24,003 bases of DNA. Origin: a bacterium (GTDB lineage Bacteria; Bacteroidota; Bacteroidia; Bacteroidales; Muribaculaceae). The notes beneath the pieces are model-generated. The model did not search any database. It saw nothing but the letters and a program-made list of their open reading frames with translations, and was not told where the DNA came from. The first letter of the stretch is position 1. Every line of letters starts with the position of its first letter. Shown here piece after piece: positions 1 to 6,574 of this stretch. The stretch lies in the NCBI GenBank assembly GCA_004561555.1, contig SFVH01000024.1, forward strand, positions 1 to 24,003, read 5' to 3'. Made by a program: the position numbers and the translations under genes.

Positions 1-279
1 TCCAAGAATTACTACGACGTGTATGAATCACCGAAGTGGGTTTTCTGCCGCTACGACGACGACAAGGGTGCTATTGTGACAACCTTGGTAGCTGAGTATG
101 CACCGGTATTTACCGACTTGATTAAGTTGATACCGTTCACCTCATGGATTTTGACTGAGGACAACACCTATAACGTAGATTTCTCTCGTCAATACAAGAT
201 TAACTACACGTTTAAGGTTGTTGACACCGCCGGTAATGTGGGTTACACCACCGACAACAAAGAAGTAACGATTAACTAA
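1..279 (+). CDS. C-terminal fragment of a probable cell-surface protein
   Basis: The reading frame is open from the first base and ends in TAA at 277-279, so only the last 92 residues are visible and the true start lies left of the window. The end of the protein is rich in beta-strand-like, alternating hydrophobic stretches and finishes with TFKVVDTAGNVGYTTDN, which resembles the last strands of an Ig-like or PKD-like extracellular domain. No catalytic motif, sorting domain or membrane segment can be seen. The next gene, a PKD lipoprotein, starts only 19 bases after the stop, so the two are very probably cotranscribed and may both work at the outer membrane. I do not recognise the family; its role is unknown. 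Confidence 0.6.
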   Translation, partial: SKNYYDVYESPKWVFCRYDDDKGAIVTTLVAEYAPVFTDLIKLIPFTSWILTEDNTYNVDFSRQYKINYTFKVVDTAGNVGYTTDNKEVTIN

Positions 280-298
280 CCTTCCTAAAGTGTAAGAA

Positions 299-2002
299 AT
301 GAAAAGATTCTTATTAAATATCAGTTTTATCGCTGCTTTGGCTGTAATGGTATCTTCGTGTGTGGATGCCGACCCCGACTACAAGGATTTTCCGTCGAAA
401 GATGTGGACTTCACCTATAGTGTTGCAGCCAACGAGAGTGGCGAAGTGGAATATGGCATGGACTTTTATGTCGTTTCTCACATCCAATTTACCAACAAAT
501 CATCTAAAAGCGGTAATCTCACTTGGGATTTCGGCGACGGCACTACCTCTACTGAAGCCAATCCGATACACAAGTATGAAGCTGCCGGAACCTATCAGGT
601 GAAACTCACTATCGACGGTGTAGGCTCTCGCACTATCCCTTTGATGATTTACGACATTGTGCCGGTGTTGAGCATCGAAGAACAATCGGCAGAAGTGCTC
701 AGTTGCAACGATGTCAGCGTTTCGTTTAAAATCACCATCCCTAACCCGGAAAACAAAAAGGTGAAATACGAATGGTTATTCCCTGAAGGCACCATCGATG
801 CTTCCGGCAATCCTTTGACCACATTCACCGGTTATGCCGACGAACAAGGCAATGTAACCTATCCGGGTAAGGTGCGCTTCAGCAACATCGGTTCGCAACG
901 TATCGAGCTGAAGACCACCTTCGACACCGATGGCGTTAATCGCCGTTTGGAAGACAGCTATGTCAATGTGCAAGTGGGTGCGCCTAAAGAATACAAAACT
1001 CTTTATTATGCAGCTAAAGATGGTAATATCAAGGCGTTGAAGCTAATCCCCGAAGGTGAGCTTCCCGCAGGCACCAAAAACCTCCCGTTTGATATGGGTG
1101 TAGGTGCAGGCAAAGTGCCTTACTCTCTCTGCTGCTACACCGACGAAGAGGGTCAATCTTGGATTTATATCCTTGATGCCGGCAAGCAGTTTACCTACAC
1201 TGCTACCGGAGAAACCGATGGCGGCGACGGTAAAATCACTGTTATGAAAGTCGACGGAACGGGCACCAATGTGATGGTAACCAACATCGGCGGCTCAGCT
1301 TACAACGACCCGTACTATGGATTGGTTGACGGTAGCGACCTTATTTACTCCGACCGTAACACCGGCTTGCGCTCAATGCCTTTGAAGACTCGCGGCGCAA
1401 AGGAAGAAAGCAACTATGTGATGAACAACCAATGGTTAGGCTATTACAACAAGTCGTATTCCTACGGTGCTATGTCTACTTCGCTCTACAAAGACAAAGC
1501 AGGCATCTACTGGTGGGGCAAATGTTTTAACGGCAACGGCATCTACCGCTTCAAATGGAGTGACAAGGTGGATGACTATGCTAAGGCTCAGGCTCCTTAC
1601 AAAGTGGTGCTCTCCGGCGTGAAACTTAAGGGCTTTACTATCGACGAAACTCGCGGACACCTCTATGTATGGCGTTGGCAATCTGATGACGGATTCTATC
1701 AGTATCCGTTGCCTGCAGCTGATGCAAGCATAGTGGCAAAAGACTTCACCGCAAGAGCTACGATGATTGCCGAAATGGGATGCAACAATGCCGACGAAGG
1801 ACTCTACTGCACGCAAATGGCTTTAGACTCTGAAACCGGTGACGTTTATTTCGGATTTAACAAAGACTCCGGCGATAAGTCGATTTATGCTACCGGCTTG
1901 AAGCGTTTCAACTATGCTACAAGCAAGGTTGAAAGCATCGATGTGTGTGGCGAAAAGATTCTCGGTATTGTTATCAACGACAACAAGACGAAACTTTTCT
2001 AA
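299..2002 (+). CDS. PKD-domain lipoprotein with beta-propeller-like C-terminal region
   Basis: The 567-residue product starts with a lipoprotein signal: a short basic start (MKR), a hydrophobic core and a lipobox ending at Cys21 (MVSSC). The residues after the cysteine (VDADPD) are acidic, which in Bacteroidetes favours export to the outside of the outer membrane. Residues about 36-118 form a PKD domain, with the typical WDFGDG at 76-81 and the closing HKYEAAGTYQVKLTI. A second Ig/PKD-like domain spans about 120-227. The rest, about 230-567, has repeated short strand motifs (for example SWIYILDAG, RGHLYVWRW, TGDVYFGFN) like a beta-propeller. No enzyme motif is evident; binding of a glycan or protein partner is a guess. 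It follows the upstream gene by 19 bases and sits beside secreted glycosidases, so a role in surface glycan capture is possible. It has no T9SS sorting domain, unlike the three downstream secreted proteins. Confidence 0.75.
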   Translation: MKRFLLNISFIAALAVMVSSCVDADPDYKDFPSKDVDFTYSVAANESGEVEYGMDFYVVSHIQFTNKSSKSGNLTWDFGDGTTSTEANPIHKYEAAGTYQVKLTIDGVGSRTIPLMIYDIVPVLSIEEQSAEVLSCNDVSVSFKITIPNPENKKVKYEWLFPEGTIDASGNPLTTFTGYADEQGNVTYPGKVRFSNIGSQRIELKTTFDTDGVNRRLEDSYVNVQVGAPKEYKTLYYAAKDGNIKALKLIPEGELPAGTKNLPFDMGVGAGKVPYSLCCYTDEEGQSWIYILDAGKQFTYTATGETDGGDGKITVMKVDGTGTNVMVTNIGGSAYNDPYYGLVDGSDLIYSDRNTGLRSMPLKTRGAKEESNYVMNNQWLGYYNKSYSYGAMSTSLYKDKAGIYWWGKCFNGNGIYRFKWSDKVDDYAKAQAPYKVVLSGVKLKGFTIDETRGHLYVWRWQSDDGFYQYPLPAADASIVAKDFTARATMIAEMGCNNADEGLYCTQMALDSETGDVYFGFNKDSGDKSIYATGLKRFNYATSKVESIDVCGEKILGIVINDNKTKLF

Positions 2003-2043
2003 GAAGATGTGCCGCCACAAGGCGGTAAGTAAATAGCAAACGG

Positions 2044-2096
2044 CAATGGCTGTTCTCATAGCAATACAGGTTGACTGGGAGGACAGCCATTGTTTT
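2044..2096 (+). terminator. Hairpin with T tract after the PKD lipoprotein gene
   Basis: The arm caatggctgttctc (2044-2057) pairs with gaggacagccattg (2079-2092) over 14 bp with one G-U, around a 21-base loop, followed by TTTT. A smaller hairpin, ccgcc-acaa-ggcgg, lies just before it at 2012-2025. The next gene starts at 2120 and no good promoter is visible between, so this may be a partial terminator or attenuator rather than a full stop. Confidence 0.6.
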
Positions 2097-2119
2097 AAAA
2101 TTTAGAAAATACTACGAAA

Positions 2120-4816
2120 ATGAAGAAAAATTTTTTACTCACTTTGTCTGTTGTGGCACTGCTCCTTTGCCTTACCTCTCCGGCAAGCGCTTTAAAGCAT
2201 GAGCAACGCGCAGTGTGGATGTCAGGATTTATCAACGACTGGCCCTCCGGACCTATCTCTATGAGCAATGCCGAGACAGCTAAAAAGGGATGTCGCAATG
2301 CCATTGACTCGTTGGCTCGCAACAACTACACCACCATCTATTACCATGTGCGTGCTATGTGCGATGCTATGTACGACTCCAAATATGAGCCGTGGTCAAG
2401 CTATGTGAGCAGTGGCGGGCGCGGTGTGGCTCCGGTATTCGATCCCTTTGCATATATCATTGAGCAAGCTCACTCTAAAGGCTTGGAGGTATATGCTTGG
2501 ATTAACCCTTACCGCTACATCAACTCCACTTCTAAAACGGGTTGGGGAGATGCCGGCGGTGACCTCAACTACGAAAACTCTCACCCCGATTGGCTCCTTA
2601 AGTGGACCACCACCGAGCGCACTTGGACTATCCTCAATCCGGCATTGCCGGAGGTAAAGCAACGCATCGTGGATATAGTTGCTGACATAATGGATAAATA
2701 CGATATCGATGGTGTGGTGTTTGACGACTACTTCTACCAAAATGGTGTACCCAACGATTTAGACGCCACTCAATATAATGCCTACAAGGCAAGTGCCGGA
2801 ACGGCAGCAATGTCGCAAGGCGATTGGCGTAGAGAAAATATCAACGATATGGTGCGCCGAGTGAACAACTATATCAAGAGCACCAAACCCTGGGTGCGCT
2901 TTGGCATCGGTCCGGCAGGTGTGGCTTGCTCTAACTCTACCGTAGCAGCAAAATACGGTGTGGAGCCGGCTCCCGGCAGCGACTGGCAATACAACGGTAT
3001 CTTCTCCGACCCGATGGCTTGGATTTCGGAAGGCTCCATCGACTTTATTTCGCCGCAAATCTACTGGCCTATAGGCTATGATGCTGCCGACTTTGCCGCT
3101 ATCGCTCCGTGGTGGTATAAGGTGTGTGCTAAATACAACCGTCACTGCTTTGTGAGCCAAGACCTTGCGAGCAACTTGCTCAACGGGCAGAATCTTGAAG
3201 AGTTTTACAATGAAATAGCCATCACTCATAATTCCGTTTCGGGAAGCACTCCGGGTACGGTGTATTTCCCATGGAAGTCATTGCGCGATTTCCAACGCCG
3301 CGTCAACGGCAAAAACGTGACCCTGATGAACTATCTCCGCAACTCCCTCTTCGACACCCGTTCGTTTACTCCGGCAGTGCTTTGGCTCAACGCCGAATGT
3401 CCGGGCTTGGCTTCGTCGGTGAAGCGTAGTAGCCGCACTCTCTCATGGAGCGGTCCCGACAATGTGCGCTACGCCATCTATGCTGTGCCCAAGACGCTCG
3501 ACAAGAAAGCGTTTGCAAAAGATGCACAATATCTGCTCGGCATTTCCTACTCAAAATCGTATGATATTCCTGCTTATGAGGTGAAATACCCTAAATATGG
3601 TATTGCCGATGCCGACCTCGACAACTACAACTATGCCGTGGCTGTGCTCGACCGATATGGCAACGAGTGGGCTGCCACCTTTGAGGGTGCTACTCTCGGC
3701 AAGTCGCAAAAACCTACCTTGACTTTCCCCCTCAACGGCGAACTTGCGCCTATGGGTTTCCAATTTCAATGGACCGGCACTGCTGCTGTGACTGAAATCA
3801 CCCTTGCCACCGATGCCGAATTTAAGAATATCATCTCACGCTTGGAAGCCGGTGGTAATGCCGCTTATTCGGGCGAATTCTACAACTTCCAGCCCAACGT
3901 GACCTATTACTGGCGCGCCACAGCTCGCGACCACAACTGCTCCGATGCCACTTCAACCGAAGTGGGCTCATTTCAAGTAGATGTGTTCCGCATGATTTCA
4001 CCGGCTGCCGGGGCTGCTGAAGTATCGCTCACTCCCACCCTCGAATGTTCGAATGTGGGCGCAGGCGCTACCTACACGTTCTTGATTGACACAAGTAACT
4101 CTTTCTCATCAGCGCAAACATTTGAGTCAACCACCCCGACATTCACCGTGCCTAAATACAAACTTGCAGCCAACACTACCTATTATGTGATGGCACAAGC
4201 TAAAGTGGGCGATGCCGTAGAGTCGTCGGATGCAGTGCAATTCACCACCAAGCATATTGAGGTGAGTGCGCCTCAAATCGTTACTCCCGAAGCCGACGGC
4301 GTGACGCTTCACGCAGATGAAAAAGTGGTAGTGGCACCAATGGAAGGCATCATCTACACTCGCATCGGTATCAGCGCAAGCACTTCATTCCCTGCACGCT
4401 CGTCTTATAACGGCACGTTTAGTGCCGGTGAATTTGCCACTCCGCAACTGTCGGATGTGAAACTTGTGTCGAGCTACTTGACCGATGGCAAAACCTACTA
4501 TGTTCGCGCGCAGTATGAATATCGAGGTGTTGACGGAAAGTCAGTCACCACCGATTGGACCACTCCTCGCTCGTTTGTCTATAGCGCGGAAGCCGGTGTG
4601 GCAAGCATCAATGCCAACGGCTTCTATGTGGTGTGCGGCAACAATGCCAAGGTAGTGGCAGGTAATGAGGGATTGACAGTGGAAGTGTTTGCCACCGATG
4701 GCAAACTCGTGATGACCACTATCACCTCTGCCAACGGCGAGGCTTCGCTCGCAGCTCTTGCCTCCGGCTCTTACTTGGTGAAAGTGGCTGGCAAAACCGC
4801 CAAACTTGTTAAGTAG
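2120..4816 (+). CDS. Secreted GHL10-type (DUF187/YngK-like) glycosyl hydrolase with T9SS sorting domain
   Basis: The 898-residue product has a Sec signal peptide with an AxA-type site near residue 24 (SPASA). Residues about 28-415 match the GHL10 / DUF187 (YngK, DigH) family of TIM-barrel glycosidases: the start RAVWMSGFI, then GLEVYAWINPYRY (121-133), the acidic motif DIDGVVFDDYFY (195-206) and the late barrel strand IDFISPQIYWP (307-317). In E. coli the family member DigH cleaves peptidoglycan glycan strands lacking stem peptides; the substrate here is not known. After the barrel come about four Ig/FN3-like domains (roughly 440-525, 530-620, 625-712 and 716-820) and a T9SS type A sorting domain (about 825-898), with VEVFATDGKLV and the terminal GSYLVKVAGKTAKLVK. 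The product is therefore expected to be secreted across the outer membrane or anchored on the surface. A cysteine in the signal peptide (LLLC at 14-17) is not a proper lipobox, because Leu precedes the Cys. Confidence 0.85.
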   Translation: MKKNFLLTLSVVALLLCLTSPASALKHEQRAVWMSGFINDWPSGPISMSNAETAKKGCRNAIDSLARNNYTTIYYHVRAMCDAMYDSKYEPWSSYVSSGGRGVAPVFDPFAYIIEQAHSKGLEVYAWINPYRYINSTSKTGWGDAGGDLNYENSHPDWLLKWTTTERTWTILNPALPEVKQRIVDIVADIMDKYDIDGVVFDDYFYQNGVPNDLDATQYNAYKASAGTAAMSQGDWRRENINDMVRRVNNYIKSTKPWVRFGIGPAGVACSNSTVAAKYGVEPAPGSDWQYNGIFSDPMAWISEGSIDFISPQIYWPIGYDAADFAAIAPWWYKVCAKYNRHCFVSQDLASNLLNGQNLEEFYNEIAITHNSVSGSTPGTVYFPWKSLRDFQRRVNGKNVTLMNYLRNSLFDTRSFTPAVLWLNAECPGLASSVKRSSRTLSWSGPDNVRYAIYAVPKTLDKKAFAKDAQYLLGISYSKSYDIPAYEVKYPKYGIADADLDNYNYAVAVLDRYGNEWAATFEGATLGKSQKPTLTFPLNGELAPMGFQFQWTGTAAVTEITLATDAEFKNIISRLEAGGNAAYSGEFYNFQPNVTYYWRATARDHNCSDATSTEVGSFQVDVFRMISPAAGAAEVSLTPTLECSNVGAGATYTFLIDTSNSFSSAQTFESTTPTFTVPKYKLAANTTYYVMAQAKVGDAVESSDAVQFTTKHIEVSAPQIVTPEADGVTLHADEKVVVAPMEGIIYTRIGISASTSFPARSSYNGTFSAGEFATPQLSDVKLVSSYLTDGKTYYVRAQYEYRGVDGKSVTTDWTTPRSFVYSAEAGVASINANGFYVVCGNNAKVVAGNEGLTVEVFATDGKLVMTTITSANGEASLAALASGSYLVKVAGKTAKLVK

Positions 4817-4824
4817 TTATCTTA

Positions 4825-4861
4825 AAGAGAGTGCCTCAATTATTTAAAGAGGCACTCTCTT
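4825..4861 (+). terminator. Strong hairpin after the GHL10 gene
   Basis: A perfect 13-bp stem, aagagagtgcctc (4825-4837) with gaggcactctctt (4849-4861), closes an 11-base A/T loop directly after the stop codon. The following sequence is AT-rich but not a pure T run. It probably ends the transcript; the next gene has its own promoter. Confidence 0.75.
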
Positions 4862-4905
4862 AAATAATAATTTGCTATTAAAAACATTTTTTTATTTGCA
4901 ATAAT

Positions 4906-4937
4906 CTTGCAAGTAAAAAAAATTTTCTCTACCTTAG
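4906..4937 (+). promoter_or_regulatory. Bacteroidetes-type promoter for the 5023 gene
   Basis: A -33 element CTTG (4906-4909) and a -7 element TACCTTAG (4930-4937, one mismatch to TAnnTTTG) are separated by 20 bases, the normal spacing for the Bacteroidetes housekeeping sigma factor. The expected transcript would have an untranslated leader of about 80 bases, which is AT-rich with no clear structure. Confidence 0.7.
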
Positions 4938-5022
4938 CACCGTGTTAGGTAGAAACACAAAAGCAAATGTGAAAAATGAACGAATAAACTATATTTTCTA
5001 ACTTAACTAAAACTATTACACT

Positions 5023-6423
5023 ATGAAGAAATTTTTACTTTCTGCATCAATGTTGATGGTTGCCGGTGCTACTTTTGCAGTTACAGACAACGTCAGTTAT
5101 CCTCCGGTAAAAGACCTCAAAATTGAAAATCAATGGATTTTAGACCGTGCACATGCCGGCACTGAAGCATTTGAAGCAACCGTGCTTTTCAACACCACCA
5201 GCCCTTCGGCTTATACCGATGGCGAAACTATCTACGTAGCCACTTCGGGTGAACAAGGCATGATTCACCTCTTTAATTTTGCTACAGGTGAATACATTAA
5301 GACTCTTAACCTTACTTTAGGCGGAGAAGCATATGGTGGCACTCTATGCTGTAACAGTGTAATTGCTGACGAATATGGACACCTTGTAGTTGCTCCTTTT
5401 GCAGCAAACTCTGACGGTCTTGGCGAAATCAAACTTTACACCGTAAATGTGGATACCGCCGAACTTACCGAGGTTGGTTCTTTGTTGTGTGATGGCGTTA
5501 TAGGTCGTATTGACTACATTGACCTTATCGGTGACGTTACCGGCGTGGAAGCTGCTTGTACCGTAATGGGTGGCTCTTCAGCTGCAGACAACTTGAATGT
5601 ATGGAATTGGAAACTCCCGCAAGGTGGCACCGACTTTGAAGGCGGTTGGAGCGATGGTTCTTTTGGAACATCGATAAGTGGCACTTGCCCGGCAGATCTC
5701 CAAGGCTTTGGTACAGCTAACGTTTTAACGATTGTACGCGACGGCTCTAAGAGTGGCGATATGAATCTCTTCTACATCGACTGCTTTAATGGCTTCCCCG
5801 CTCTCTACTCCTCTGAAGGCGCTCTCATTGAGAAGCTCACTGATGCCGACCTCATCCACAAAGATGCTGACGGCAACGTGACCAGTGGAACTATTCCTTC
5901 TCCTGCAGCCGGTGCTAATGGTATTGCTGAAGGCGCTTGCAATGGCATCAACCTTATAGCATTCCCTGAAGGTCAATATGACGGCTCTCACAAATGCCAA
6001 GCTATCATCACTGCTGTAGACGAAAATATGTCGATGGCTTCTATGGAATACCTTTGGATGGTTCCGGAAGACGGTCTCGGTCAAACAAGTGATGGTGGTC
6101 GTCGTAAACATAGTATGAAATTCATAGAAAAAGAAGATGGCACTTACTTCTTCTCTTACAAGGGCAACAATGGTATGGCAGTTTACAAGATTTCTGCTGA
6201 TGGTAGCGTAGGTAAAAACATTATGTCTACTGCTAAGATTCGCGTAAACGGCGGCGTTATCTCTGTAAGCGAAAAGGCTTCTTCTATCGAAGTTTACAAC
6301 GTAATGGGTCAAAAGGTGGCTCAAGTTAACAATGCTTCTGAAGTGAAAGCTCCGGCTCAAGGCGCTTACATCGTGAAAGCTACTGTTAACGGCAAGGCTG
6401 TTGTAGCAAAGGTTATCCTCTAA
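5023..6423 (+). CDS. Secreted propeller-like protein of unknown function with T9SS sorting domain
   Basis: The 466-residue product opens with a Sec signal peptide (MKKFLLSASMLMVAGATFA, cleavage after about residue 19). The body, about 20-400, shows repeated strand-turn motifs such as ETIYVATSGEQG, GHLVVAPFA, GEIKLYTVNVDT and GTYFFSYKG, as in a beta-propeller. I see no catalytic motif. The last 60 or so residues are a T9SS type A sorting domain: ISVSEKASSIEVYNVMGQKV, then GAYIVKATVNGKAVVAKVIL. The gene is monocistronic, with its own promoter and a classical terminator, and lies between two secreted glycosidases. The fold resembles surface glycan-binding or sensor-like propellers, but its function is not known. 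The codon use is richer in T-ending codons than in its neighbours, which may indicate high expression (impression only). Confidence 0.75.
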   Translation: MKKFLLSASMLMVAGATFAVTDNVSYPPVKDLKIENQWILDRAHAGTEAFEATVLFNTTSPSAYTDGETIYVATSGEQGMIHLFNFATGEYIKTLNLTLGGEAYGGTLCCNSVIADEYGHLVVAPFAANSDGLGEIKLYTVNVDTAELTEVGSLLCDGVIGRIDYIDLIGDVTGVEAACTVMGGSSAADNLNVWNWKLPQGGTDFEGGWSDGSFGTSISGTCPADLQGFGTANVLTIVRDGSKSGDMNLFYIDCFNGFPALYSSEGALIEKLTDADLIHKDADGNVTSGTIPSPAAGANGIAEGACNGINLIAFPEGQYDGSHKCQAIITAVDENMSMASMEYLWMVPEDGLGQTSDGGRRKHSMKFIEKEDGTYFFSYKGNNGMAVYKISADGSVGKNIMSTAKIRVNGGVISVSEKASSIEVYNVMGQKVAQVNNASEVKAPAQGAYIVKATVNGKAVVAKVIL

Positions 6424-6447
6424 TAGGTAGCGAATTTTATAGATAAA

Positions 6448-6479
6448 AGGAGGCACCCGGTCATTGGGTGCCTTTTTTT
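6448..6479 (+). terminator. Classical rho-independent terminator
   Basis: The stem aggcaccc (6451-6458) with gggtgcct (6466-6473) has a 7-base loop and runs into seven T residues (6473-6479). A/G bases before the stem can extend the pairing. This is the clearest intrinsic terminator in the window and ends the 5023 transcript. Confidence 0.9.
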
Positions 6480-6521
6480 ATGACTTTGCGGAAAATTCCA
6501 AAAAAAAACTTAAATCAGGAG

Positions 6522-6548
6522 TTGATAAGCAAAAAATATTTACCTTTG
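6522..6548 (+). promoter_or_regulatory. Bacteroidetes-type promoter for the alpha-amylase gene
   Basis: TACCTTTG at 6541-6548 matches the -7 consensus TAnnTTTG perfectly, with TTG of the -33 element at 6522-6524. Transcription should begin near 6555, leaving a leader of about 20 bases before the start codon at 6575. Confidence 0.75.
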
Positions 6549-6574
6549 CTGTCGATATTAAAATTTAACTACCT

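Noticed and set aside
5725..6456. Open frame of 243 codons on the minus strand opposite the propeller-like gene
   Set aside because: It is antisense to the T9SS-tailed protein, has no promoter and its translation is not protein-like.
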